DNA from: Firmicutes bacterium UBA2116
GTDB lineage: Bacteria > Bacillota > Clostridia > Tissierellales > Sedimentibacteraceae
Direction: 5' to 3'
Assembly: GCA_002331025.1 (NCBI GenBank)
Contig: DCYG01000006.1
Span: 393-63,441, forward strand
Length of the DNA: 63,049 nucleotides
Of this stretch, positions 36,105 to 44,633 are shown one piece after another (position 1 is the stretch's first letter; each line of letters opens with the position of its first letter). The notes under the pieces were generated by a model. That model ran no database searches. It was not told the DNA's origin and worked only from the letters and a program-made list of their open reading frames with translations. Both the position numbers and the translations under genes were made by a program.

Positions 36105-37061
36105 CTATTGTCCTCTTTTTAAAAATGCCGTGACACAGTGTATTGCTCCCTTACCCTTCATAATTTCAGATACGTCAACGGTTATAACTTTTATACCGTT
36201 ATTTTCGAGAAGCTCCTGGCTTCTGGGATTACCTTCCGGCATAACTATCAAACCCGGCTTCAATGCTACAAAATTACAGCCAAATGTACTACGTACTTCA
36301 GTGGTAGAAGGAGCTTCCAATATTTTGCATCCACATTTTTTCAGGGCATCGCATACATCATATGGTACCTGCGAAGCATGAATCATTACTATTTCTTCAC
36401 TGGCCATGTTCATAATGCCGTCTATATGTATATTACTATAGGGAATCTGCATAGGTATAATATTATCTACTCCCATTTTTTCAAGCTCGTATTTTACTTG
36501 TTCATATCCGCTTTTATTAGTTCTGCTGCTGGTTGATAAAACTACGGTTTTTCTATTAACCCACATAGCATTTGCACCCTCAAATATGCCGTCACCGTTA
36601 ATTGTTCTTAATATAGGGACTCCCAGTTTAGCGAGAGCCTCCGCGATATATCTTTCTTCTCCCCTTCTGGCAGACATACCCGGTCTTGTAATTATTGCTC
36701 CTTCTGGGGTCATAAACATTAAATCTCTGCAGAAAACAGCGTTAGGTCTGTCTTCTCTCTGTTGCTCCACGTAATATACTTCAATATTGTGATTTCTGTA
36801 TATTTGGGCAAGGTTGTCATGTTGATTTCTCATTAGCTCCACATCAATAGGTTCATTTGAAAATCTTACTTCATTTGCGTTGAATTTTTCTACTTCCTTT
36901 CCGGGTCTGTACATTAGTACGGATTTTAAGTCATCTACTTCCGAGCATACTCCCCATTTTCCCCAATAAATCTCAATATCATCTCCAAAATACGATTCTT
37001 TTGGGAACCAGCGCTCTCCGGCAATAGCGTCTATATCTTTTTTTACCGCTTCTTTATTCAT
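36105..37061 (-). CDS. Guanidine-modifying hydrolase (arginine deiminase/DDAH superfamily), copy 1
   Basis: A 318-residue paralogue of the next gene, clearly similar along its whole length (GERWFP at the N-terminus, GAIHCVTAFLKRG at the C-terminus). The catalytic Cys is in GAIHC near the C-terminus, His/Asp in NIHIDG, and Arg/Asp in VFCRDL. It is promoter-proximal behind a sigma54 promoter 43 bases upstream of the ATG. The pair probably differ in substrate, since loop residues diverge while the catalytic set is kept. ADI, DDAH or another guanidino hydrolase cannot be separated by eye. Confidence 0.8.
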   Translation of the reverse strand: MNKEAVKKDIDAIAGERWFPKESYFGDDIEIYWGKWGVCSEVDDLKSVLMYRPGKEVEKFNANEVRFSNEPIDVELMRNQHDNLAQIYRNHNIEVYYVEQQREDRPNAVFCRDLMFMTPEGAIITRPGMSARRGEERYIAEALAKLGVPILRTINGDGIFEGANAMWVNRKTVVLSTSSRTNKSGYEQVKYELEKMGVDNIIPMQIPYSNIHIDGIMNMASEEIVMIHASQVPYDVCDALKKCGCKILEAPSTTEVRSTFGCNFVALKPGLIVMPEGNPRSQELLENNGIKVITVDVSEIMKGKGAIHCVTAFLKRGQ

Positions 37062-37103
37062 TGTAATTGCTCCTTATATTTTCTTTTTCTTAATTTCATA
37101 TCA

Positions 37104-37119
37104 TGCAATTTCTGTGCCA
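37104..37119 (-). promoter_or_regulatory. Sigma54 promoter upstream of the tandem hydrolases
   Basis: On the minus strand TGGCACAGAAATTGCA, with GG (37118-37117) and GC (37106-37105) separated by exactly ten bases, the required -24/-12 geometry. Confidence 0.85.
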
Positions 37120-37180
37120 TATGTAAAACACAACCTGAAATTTTTGTTTTAGTATGGTCTGCTAATATTTTAAGGGGCAA

Positions 37181-37212
37181 AAAAAAATTAGTAAAAAATT
37201 TTTTACTAATTT
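37181..37212 (-). terminator. Terminator of the sigma54 activator gene
   Basis: A perfect 28-bp palindrome (37185-37212) followed on the minus strand by a T-run. Confidence 0.82.
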
Positions 37213-37225
37213 GTAAAGTAATACT

Positions 37226-38602
37226 TTACTTAAAACATAAATTATCTTTATCTAATTCATATTTCTCCATTTTATAGTATAGGTTTTGCTTTGTTATCTT
37301 AAGTTTTTTTGCTGCATCTGTAAATTTATCTGATTTTTTTATTGCATTTATAATTAATTTTTTTTCATAATTTTGAACTGCTTCATTCAGCGAAATATCA
37401 TTGTCTATCTCAAAATTGCAGTTATTAACTGGGATTTTATAGATGTATTCCGGCAGATCCTTTTTTTGAATTATCCGAGATGATGTTAAATTAAAGGCGC
37501 CTTCTATAATATTCCTAAGCTCTCTGACATTTCCCGGCCAGTTGTATTTTTGAAAAATATCTTCCACTTCTTCAGATATATCAATTATATTTCTGTTCAT
37601 TTTGTTGTTAAAATAGTCGATAAAATACTTTGTAAGGTAATTTACATCTTGTCTTCTTTTCCTTAAAGAAGGCAAATCCAATTGAACAACGCTGAGTCTG
37701 TAAAATAAATCCTCTCGCAGTTTTTTTTCCTTAAGACATACTGAAGGTTCCTCATTTATAGCGGAAATAATTTTTACATCCGTGTTTATGGCTTCAATTC
37801 CACCTATTCTGGTAATTTTTTTTTCTTCAATTGCTTTAAGTATTTTGGCTTGTACACTTATTTCCATTGAATTTATCTCATCCAGAAATAGGGTTCCTCC
37901 ATTAGCTATTTCAAATAATCCGGGTCTGTTTTCGGCTCCGGTGTAACTTCCTTTTGTTGTACCGAACAGAATGCTTTCCAAAAGAGTTGATGGTATAGAT
38001 GCACAGTTTTGAGACACAAATCGTTTGTTTTTACGATTGCTGCTTGTGTGTATAGATTGGGCCACTAACTCCTTTCCCGTTCCGGTTTCTCCATAAATTA
38101 GAACTGTGGAGTCCGTCTGGGCGACTTTCTTGATTTTTTCCTTTATATTATCTAATGCAGGGGAATTTGTAATAATATCATCAACAGTATACAAGGATTT
38201 TTTCTGCTCATTGTTTTTAATTGACAGCACTATATCCTGACGTTGGTAGCAGTCATCCACATACCTGGAGACATCTACTACTCCTATTATATCTTCGTTA
38301 TGCTTTACTAAAAGTGTCGAATTTATAGCATTTATCGTTTGTCCCTTATAAGAAACTAAAGATTGGAATTCGTTAAATATAGATTTTCCGGTTTTAAGTG
38401 CCCTCATAACACTACTTGTTTCTTCCGTCAATGTGGGATATACAGTTAATACATGTTTTCCTATAGCATCTTTTTCCTCTAAATTATTTATATCCTGCCT
38501 AAAGTTTGTGTAATATTCGATTATCCCTTTGTTATTAGTAACAAGAACACCATCTATATAATTATATATACTTAAAATCTGTTCCACATATCTTCTCAGC
38601 AT
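37226..38602 (-). CDS. Sigma54-dependent transcriptional activator with N-terminal PAS domain
   Basis: A 458-residue enhancer-binding protein. The N-terminal PAS-like sensor covers about residues 10-120; the AAA+ domain has Walker A GETGTGKE (171-178), Walker B GGTLFLDE (235-242) and a sigma54-contacting loop GSYTGA (218-223) in place of the usual GAFTGA. A Fis-type helix-turn-helix ends the protein (about 420-458, TDAAKKLKITKQNLYYKM). It resembles RocR-type regulators of arginine breakdown. It lies between two sigma54 promoters that face outward to the hydrolase operon and the Opp operon, which are its likely targets. ATG follows AAGGAG. Confidence 0.93.
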   Translation of the reverse strand: MLRRYVEQILSIYNYIDGVLVTNNKGIIEYYTNFRQDINNLEEKDAIGKHVLTVYPTLTEETSSVMRALKTGKSIFNEFQSLVSYKGQTINAINSTLLVKHNEDIIGVVDVSRYVDDCYQRQDIVLSIKNNEQKKSLYTVDDIITNSPALDNIKEKIKKVAQTDSTVLIYGETGTGKELVAQSIHTSSNRKNKRFVSQNCASIPSTLLESILFGTTKGSYTGAENRPGLFEIANGGTLFLDEINSMEISVQAKILKAIEEKKITRIGGIEAINTDVKIISAINEEPSVCLKEKKLREDLFYRLSVVQLDLPSLRKRRQDVNYLTKYFIDYFNNKMNRNIIDISEEVEDIFQKYNWPGNVRELRNIIEGAFNLTSSRIIQKKDLPEYIYKIPVNNCNFEIDNDISLNEAVQNYEKKLIINAIKKSDKFTDAAKKLKITKQNLYYKMEKYELDKDNLCFK

Positions 38603-38629
38603 GACTTTTCTCCTTGGTTATTAATGTTA

Positions 38630-38658
38630 ATACTATATCAAGAACGTTGATTTGTCAA
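38630..38658 (-). promoter_or_regulatory. Sigma-A promoter for the sigma54 activator gene
   Basis: On the minus strand TTGACA (38658-38653), a 17-bp spacer and TAGTAT (38635-38630), about 30 bases ahead of the start codon. Confidence 0.58.
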
Positions 38659-38688
38659 GGTATATTATGATGTGTCAATTTTTTAACA

Positions 38689-38708
38689 TTGTTATTTATG
38701 AATAACAA
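38689..38708. promoter_or_regulatory. Candidate enhancer (UAS) for the sigma54 activator
   Basis: A perfect inverted repeat TTGTTATT-TATG-AATAACAA, about 80-100 bp upstream of the Opp sigma54 promoter, the usual distance for enhancer-binding sites. Confidence 0.6.
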
Positions 38709-38787
38709 GTATTATAATAATAAAGTATATTTTTTGTCTGTGTTCTGTCGGAATTAATATAAATAACTATATTTTATAGTTTGATTG

Positions 38788-38804
38788 TTGGTACGGAAAT
38801 TGCA
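38788..38804 (+). promoter_or_regulatory. Sigma54 promoter of the Opp/OTC side
   Basis: TTGGTACGGAAATTGCA, with GG (38790-38791) and GC (38802-38803) spaced by ten bases. It reads towards the substrate-binding protein gene. Confidence 0.85.
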
Positions 38805-38900
38805 TATGATTAGTTAGTAGTGAAAATTATTTACATAACAAAAGGAGGAAAGTTAGACTTAACACCATAACAAAAACTTAAATAATATGGAGGAAATTGT

Positions 38901-40469
38901 ATGAATAAAAGATTTGTGGCAATCGTTTTAACAGTTTTAATGGTTGCGGGATTAATTTCAGGCTGCGCAGGAAATTCTGTATCACAGAACGACAACCTGT
39001 CTCCTGAGGAAAGAACAATTAGACTCAGAGTAAATGATTCTATACCATCACTCGATTGGGAGCAATCTACAAGTCTACGTGCGGTTAAGGTATGGCATCA
39101 AATGTTTGAAGGACTATATGGAATGGATGAGGCAAAGGGCGGCTATTATAAGGAACTGGCTAAGGTAGTAAGCCTTAGTGACAATCAGAAGGAATATACT
39201 ATTACTCTGCAGGATGGAGTAAAGTTCCAGAACGGGGAAGTTATGAAAGCTTCTGATGTCGTGTTCAGTTATGAGAGAGCAATGAAAAATCCAAGATTTA
39301 ATTATGTAACGTCTATGATTGAAGATGTTGTTGAAATCAATGATAATACTGTAAAAATAACTTTAAAAACTCCTTTTTCTGCAATTGATCATACTTTTTT
39401 CAGCATAAAGATTTCCAGCGAGAAAGAAGTATTGGAACAGGGAGACAAGTTTGGTACTATACCGCACAAAGCTGGTACAGGTCCATATTATGTAACTGAA
39501 TATAATGTAGCAACGGACATAAAGCTTAATGCATTTGAAGATTATTGGAGAGGTTCACCGGCTATTAAAAAAATTGAGTATAGAGTTATATCTGATGATG
39601 CTGCCGCAGTAATAGCTTTTGAAAACCATGAGCTTGATTATTTAGAGGATGCTCCTCTGACAGACTGGGAATCGCTGGTTAAGGCTTCTGGTGAAAATCA
39701 CTCATTAACTAAGGGTAATGACGTATTGTTTTTAGGCGTAAACTATTTGTCCCCTACGAACAATAATATTCTTGTTAATGACAAGGTAAGACAAGCAATA
39801 TTCTATGCTGTAAATAAAAAGGATATGAATTCCGCTGCATGTAACGGTTACGGTGTAGAGACACCTTACTATATGCCTCCGGAATATGTTGCTACTTCAC
39901 CTAAGGACGGATTTGAAACATATGAGTACAATCCTGAGAAGGCGAAACTACTTTTAGCAGAAGCAGGTTATCCTGACGGAGTAGATGTGGGAACTATTCT
40001 TACCTATGGAGCAAGTACAGGTGACAAGGCAAAGATGGCACAGGTTCTGCAGGCAAATCTTGCTGATGTGGGAATAACCTCTGCTGTATCTGTAATGGAA
40101 TCTGCCGTGGTATTACCTAGGTTGTATGATCAGGATTATGATATTTGTATATATGCTGATTCCAATAATTTTGATTTCAATAATATAAGACAAATGGTTC
40201 ACAGTGAATCAGTAGGTATGTATATTGTTAAGTACAAGGATGGTCCGTTTAACTGGAAACGTCTTGAAGAACTTGTGGATCTAGGTGTTTCTACATCTAA
40301 TGTAGATGAACGCGTCGGATATTACAGGGAGTTATGGTCGATTACTATGGATTCTGCGACTCTGCTGCCTTGCCTGTCAAAGCCTGTACCTACTGTGTGG
40401 GCATCTAATCTGGAAATCGGAACTCCTGTTCCTTCATTCTATAAGATACGTACATTCAGCTGGAAATAA
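38901..40469 (+). CDS. Peptide/nickel-type ABC substrate-binding lipoprotein (family 5)
   Basis: A 522-residue binding protein with a lipobox (GLISGCAG, Cys near residue 22). The SBP_bac_5 fold is visible in YTITLQDGVKFQNGEVMKASDVVFSYE-type text and in AGTGPYYVTEY and NDKVRQAIFYAVNKKD. Family members bind oligopeptides, dipeptides, nickel or modified amino acids. Within this locus a guanidino compound or arginine-containing peptide is plausible but not shown. ATG follows GGAGG. First gene downstream of the sigma54 promoter. Confidence 0.92.
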   Translation: MNKRFVAIVLTVLMVAGLISGCAGNSVSQNDNLSPEERTIRLRVNDSIPSLDWEQSTSLRAVKVWHQMFEGLYGMDEAKGGYYKELAKVVSLSDNQKEYTITLQDGVKFQNGEVMKASDVVFSYERAMKNPRFNYVTSMIEDVVEINDNTVKITLKTPFSAIDHTFFSIKISSEKEVLEQGDKFGTIPHKAGTGPYYVTEYNVATDIKLNAFEDYWRGSPAIKKIEYRVISDDAAAVIAFENHELDYLEDAPLTDWESLVKASGENHSLTKGNDVLFLGVNYLSPTNNNILVNDKVRQAIFYAVNKKDMNSAACNGYGVETPYYMPPEYVATSPKDGFETYEYNPEKAKLLLAEAGYPDGVDVGTILTYGASTGDKAKMAQVLQANLADVGITSAVSVMESAVVLPRLYDQDYDICIYADSNNFDFNNIRQMVHSESVGMYIVKYKDGPFNWKRLEELVDLGVSTSNVDERVGYYRELWSITMDSATLLPCLSKPVPTVWASNLEIGTPVPSFYKIRTFSWK

Positions 40470-40525
40470 TTAAAAGCATACTATGTACTAATAAGGGTAT
40501 TTGCGGAATGTATTAGGATATTCAT

Positions 40526-40556
40526 AGCATCTCCTAAGAATAGCTGAGGAGATGCT
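40526..40556 (+). other. mRNA hairpin between binding-protein and permease genes
   Basis: AGCATCTCCT (40526-40535) pairs perfectly with AGGAGATGCT (40547-40556). There is no T-run, so it is more likely an mRNA stabiliser or processing site than a terminator. Confidence 0.6.
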
Positions 40557-40588
40557 GATGAATATATAAGAAAAGTTAGGAGACAAAA

Positions 40589-41530
40589 ATGTATAGATAT
40601 ATTATAAAAAGGATACTATTTCTTATACCTACGGTTTTGGGAGTTGTGTTTATTATTTATTTCGTAATGAATATAACACCGGGAGATCCTGCCCGTGCAA
40701 TGCTTGGTTCATCAGCTCCCCAAGCAGATATAGACAAGCTTAATCATGAGTTAGGATATGACCTACCGTTTCTTCAGAAATATTTTAATTATATTTACAA
40801 TATGGTAGTAAAACAAGACTTTGGAATATCTTATTTTACTAGGCAATCTGTTTTCGCAGAAATATGGCCAAGGTACATCGTAACCATAAATTTGGCCTTA
40901 ATGGGTGTTGTGTTATCCTCTGTAATAGGAATACCTTTGGGAATATATGCTGCAGTAAAGCAGTATTCTTTATGGGATACAGTTCCATCCATTTTTGCAT
41001 TTTTAATAGCCGCTGTACCTTCATTCGTACTAGGAATGATTCTACTTTTTGTATTTTCTCTTAAGCTTAATTTACTTCCATCATACGGAATTACATCCTT
41101 CAGTAATTATATAATGCCTGCACTTACCATTTCTATACCGCCAGCTGCAATGAACTTAAGATTTACCAAGTCTTCTATGCTGGAATCAATTAGACAGGAT
41201 TTTGTTCGCACAGCAAGAGCTAAAGGAGCGCCTGAAAAAATAGTTATATGGAAGCATGCTCTAAAGAATGCCATGTTACCAATTATAACTAATATAGGGT
41301 TAAATCTTGGAATGCTTATAGCAGGAGCAGTTGTTGCGGAAAAGCTGTTTTCTATTCCTGGTATCGGAAGTTTGATTGTAGATAGGATAACATATAAGGA
41401 TGAACCTGTTATTATCGCCGGAACAATATTAATTGCAGTTTGTTTTACAATTGTTATGCTAATGGTTGATGTAATATATGCATATATAGATCCGAGAATA
41501 AAGGCTAAGTATGCAAGAATGAAGGGATAA
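40589..41530 (+). CDS. ABC transporter permease, Opp/Dpp B type
   Basis: A 313-residue inner-membrane permease with about six helices. MYRYIIKRILFLIPTVLGV, NITPGDPARAMLG and the coupling motif ARAKGAPEKIVIWKHALKNAMLP (EAA loop) are typical of DppB/OppB. It pairs with the following DppC-type permease. ATG at 40589 follows TTAGGAG. Confidence 0.93.
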   Translation: MYRYIIKRILFLIPTVLGVVFIIYFVMNITPGDPARAMLGSSAPQADIDKLNHELGYDLPFLQKYFNYIYNMVVKQDFGISYFTRQSVFAEIWPRYIVTINLALMGVVLSSVIGIPLGIYAAVKQYSLWDTVPSIFAFLIAAVPSFVLGMILLFVFSLKLNLLPSYGITSFSNYIMPALTISIPPAAMNLRFTKSSMLESIRQDFVRTARAKGAPEKIVIWKHALKNAMLPIITNIGLNLGMLIAGAVVAEKLFSIPGIGSLIVDRITYKDEPVIIAGTILIAVCFTIVMLMVDVIYAYIDPRIKAKYARMKG

Positions 41531-41534
41531 AGAT

Positions 41535-42434
41535 ATGAAGGATACTACAATGGACAACGTTATGAGAAATAGCGGTATATCATTTAAAAAACAAAGTCAA
41601 ACAAAAGAAATATGGAGAAGGTTTAAAAAAAGCAAAGGTGCCGTTATCGGGTTGGTTATGCTTGTGATTATTTTAATGATTCTGTTATTTGCAGATTTTA
41701 TTGCGCCCTATACAGCGGCTACAAAGCAAAATCTTGCTAACAAGCTTCAAGGTCCTTCTTTAGCACACTTGTTCGGGACAGATTCTTATGGTCGTGATGT
41801 GTTTGCCCGTATAGTGCATGGAGGCAGAACATCTATACTTATAGCTATCCTATCTACTATTTCTTCATGTATAATAGGCAGTGCACTAGGAGCTATTGCC
41901 GGTTATTTCGGAGGTAAAATAGATAGTATTATTATGAGATCATTGGATATTTTTATGTCCGTACCTGATATTCTTTTTACCATGGCTGTGGTATTTGCCC
42001 TTGGTGCTAATTTTGTCAATTTGCTGGTTGCACTTACATTAGCATATTTTACAAATTATGTGAGGCTGGTTCGTTCACAGGTTCTTAATCTTGCAGAACT
42101 TGACTATGTTGAAGCTGCAAGGGCCGGTGGTGCAAGCAGTGCAAGAATTATAGCATCTCACATTCTGCCTAATGCTATGGGAGTTATAATCGTAAATACT
42201 ACACTTAACGTTTCTAAGATTATATTGTATGAGTCTACATTAAGTTTTTTAGGTTTGGGGATGCCACCTCCGGCTCCTGAATGGGGACTGATGCTTTCAG
42301 AAGCAAGGGAGTTTATGCGTACTTCTCCTCACTTGCTGTTTTTCCCGGCTATGGCAATCGTTTTGACTGCGTGTTCCGTGAACCTCATAGGTGACGGACT
42401 GAGAGATGCACTTGACCCACATTTAAAATCTTAG
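41535..42434 (+). CDS. ABC transporter permease, Opp/Dpp C type
   Basis: A 299-residue permease with the DppC landmarks: an N-terminal cytoplasmic extension, LFGTDSYGRDVFARIVHGGRTS, the EAA loop EAARAGGASSARIIASHILPN, and PPPAPEWGLML. It starts five bases after the B subunit ends, consistent with a 1:1 complex. Confidence 0.93.
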   Translation: MKDTTMDNVMRNSGISFKKQSQTKEIWRRFKKSKGAVIGLVMLVIILMILLFADFIAPYTAATKQNLANKLQGPSLAHLFGTDSYGRDVFARIVHGGRTSILIAILSTISSCIIGSALGAIAGYFGGKIDSIIMRSLDIFMSVPDILFTMAVVFALGANFVNLLVALTLAYFTNYVRLVRSQVLNLAELDYVEAARAGGASSARIIASHILPNAMGVIIVNTTLNVSKIILYESTLSFLGLGMPPPAPEWGLMLSEAREFMRTSPHLLFFPAMAIVLTACSVNLIGDGLRDALDPHLKS

Positions 42435-42460
42435 CTTACTTAAGTAGAAAGGATATGATT

Positions 42461-43471
42461 ATGAACGAATTAATTTTAGATATAGATGATTTGTCGGTTA
42501 TTTATAAAACGGACCTGGAAACTGTTAAGGCTGTTAATGGTATCAACCTTAAAATAGGGAAGGGAAAAACTCTAGGTTTGGTAGGAGAAACCGGAGCAGG
42601 CAAAACTACAACTGCTTTGTCAATATTGAAATTGCTGCCGGAAAATACAGGAAAGGTAACAAGTGGAAATGTTAAATTTGAAGGCACTAACCTCCTTGAG
42701 ATGAATGAGCATGAAATACGTGAAATAAGAGGGGGACAGATTGCTATGGTTTTTCAGGACCCTATGACAAGTCTTAATCCGGTTATGACCGTAGGTGACC
42801 AGATTGCAGAGGCTATTATAATGCATAATGAAGGACTGAGTAAAGGGGAGATAGAAAAACGCATTGATGAAAAACTTACAATGGTAGGAATACTTCCATC
42901 AAGAAAGACTGAATATCCCCACCAGTTTTCCGGAGGTATGAAGCAAAGGGTTGTAATAGCCATGGCACTTGCATGCGAGCCTAAGCTTCTTATTGCTGAT
43001 GAACCAACTACCGCACTTGATGTTACAATACAGGCACAGGTGTTGATGATGATTAAGGAACTTAGAAATCGTTTGGGAACATCAATGCTAATGATAACCC
43101 ATGACTTGGGAGTTGTGGCAAAAATATGTGACGACGTGGCAGTTATGTATGCAGGAGAAATTGTTGAGGCGGGTACTGTTCATGATATATTTCTTGGAGA
43201 GGATCATCATCCGTATACTGAAGGTCTATTTGGCTCTATTCCCAACCTTTCTTCCAGAACAAAAAGGCTGAACTCTATTCCAGGATTGATGCCTGACCCA
43301 ACAAATCTGCCGGAAGGCTGTATTTTTGCTCCAAGGTGCAAATATTGTATGGACATATGTATTAGAGTACATCCAAATACCGTATTTGACGAAACTCATT
43401 CCCTGAAATGCCATTTGTTTGATGGCAAATTACGTAGGGACAAGCAGGAGGGAAAAAGTGAAAAACAATAA
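42461..43471 (+). CDS. Peptide-type ABC transporter ATPase, Opp/Dpp D type
   Basis: A 336-residue ATPase: Walker A GETGAGKTT, Q-loop VFQDPMTSLNP, signature FSGGMKQRVVIAMAL, Walker B LLIADEPTTALD. The C-terminal oligopeptide-transporter extension has the cysteine set GCIFAPRCKYCMDIC, which in relatives binds an iron-sulfur cluster. The ATG at 42461 (GGA seven bases upstream) is preferred over one six bases earlier. Its end overlaps the F subunit by 14 bases. Confidence 0.93.
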   Translation: MNELILDIDDLSVIYKTDLETVKAVNGINLKIGKGKTLGLVGETGAGKTTTALSILKLLPENTGKVTSGNVKFEGTNLLEMNEHEIREIRGGQIAMVFQDPMTSLNPVMTVGDQIAEAIIMHNEGLSKGEIEKRIDEKLTMVGILPSRKTEYPHQFSGGMKQRVVIAMALACEPKLLIADEPTTALDVTIQAQVLMMIKELRNRLGTSMLMITHDLGVVAKICDDVAVMYAGEIVEAGTVHDIFLGEDHHPYTEGLFGSIPNLSSRTKRLNSIPGLMPDPTNLPEGCIFAPRCKYCMDICIRVHPNTVFDETHSLKCHLFDGKLRRDKQEGKSEKQ

Positions 43472-44444
43472 ATCAACTCCGTTAATAGAAACCATAGGGT
43501 TAAGAAAACTGTTTAAATTAAATGGCGGTGCAAGGCTTCATGCTGTAGATGGTATTAATCTTAAAATATATCCCGGAGAAACTGTAGGGGTGGTAGGAGA
43601 GTCCGGATGTGGCAAAAGTACTCTTGGAAGAACTATACTTAGACTGATTGAGCCAACATCAGGTCAAATTTTATATAATGGAAGTGATATAACTAAGATA
43701 AGTGCGGGAAAAATGCGCGAGATGAGAAAAGATCTTCAGATAATTTTTCAGGATCCGTATTCAAGCATTGATCCACGTAAATCGGTTATAGATATAATAG
43801 CTGAATATATGTTTATACATAAGGTATATAAAAATAAAATTGATACTTATAACCGTGCAGCGGAGCTTATGGATTTGGTAGGTTTGGCAAGAAGATATTC
43901 AAGCTCATATGCTCACGAACTTGATGGCGGGCGCCGCCAGCGTATAGGAATTGCCAGAGCATTATCGTTAAATCCCAAATTTATTGTATGCGACGAGCCG
44001 GTTTCTGCATTGGATGTTTCAATTCAGGCTCAAATTCTGAATCTTTTGATGGATTTGGAGGAGGAGCTGGGTCTTACATATATGTTTGTTACTCATAACC
44101 TAAGTGTAGTTAAGCATATTTCAACTAAAATAATGGTTATGTATCTTGGTAAATGTGTGGAAATGGCATCTTCGGACGAATTGTTCCAAAATCCGATGCA
44201 TCCATATACAAAGGCATTGCTAAAGGCAATACCAGAGCCGGATATTTCAAAGAGGGATGAAGAATTTGCTCTTATTAAAGGAGAAGTAAGTAGTCCTATT
44301 AACGTAAAGCCTGGATGTAGGTTTGCAAAACGATGTGATTTTTGTTTTGACAGGTGTATCCAGGAGGATCCAAATCTTACGGAAGTTTCCTATGAACATT
44401 TTGTTTCATGTTTTTTGGTAGAAAAAAATAAAGTAGAAAAGTAA
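43458..44444 (+). CDS. Peptide-type ABC transporter ATPase, Opp/Dpp F type
   Basis: A 328-residue ATPase partner of the D subunit: Walker A GESGCGKST, IIFQDPYSSIDPRKSV, Walker B FIVCDEPVSALD and the Cys-rich tail GCRFAKRCDFCFDRC. The ABC signature reads LDGGRRQRIGIARAL, with Asp for the usual Ser and Arg for Gln, so one composite ATP site may be weak. The GTG start at 43458 directly follows AGGAGGG; earlier in-frame starts lie inside the previous gene without a ribosome-binding site. Confidence 0.92.
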   Translation: MKNNKSTPLIETIGLRKLFKLNGGARLHAVDGINLKIYPGETVGVVGESGCGKSTLGRTILRLIEPTSGQILYNGSDITKISAGKMREMRKDLQIIFQDPYSSIDPRKSVIDIIAEYMFIHKVYKNKIDTYNRAAELMDLVGLARRYSSSYAHELDGGRRQRIGIARALSLNPKFIVCDEPVSALDVSIQAQILNLLMDLEEELGLTYMFVTHNLSVVKHISTKIMVMYLGKCVEMASSDELFQNPMHPYTKALLKAIPEPDISKRDEEFALIKGEVSSPINVKPGCRFAKRCDFCFDRCIQEDPNLTEVSYEHFVSCFLVEKNKVEK

Positions 44445-44633
44445 ATGAAAAAATACTATTTATTGTCTGTTATGGCGTTATAAGTTACCGGAAAACTTGC
44501 AATTATGATATTGAAAATAATCGTATTTTAAGAATTAGAATCTCTCTTTATGAGGTTTCATATTGCTAATTTCAATTGTTTATTATTTTTATAGATGTTT
44601 GGTATTATATATATTTTTTAGGAGGAAGGTAAA

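Noticed and set aside
44520..44600. Sigma54-like GG...GC upstream of the ornithine carbamoyltransferase
   Set aside because: GAGGTTTCATATTGCT has nine, not ten, bases between GG and GC, and lacks the TGGCA block.
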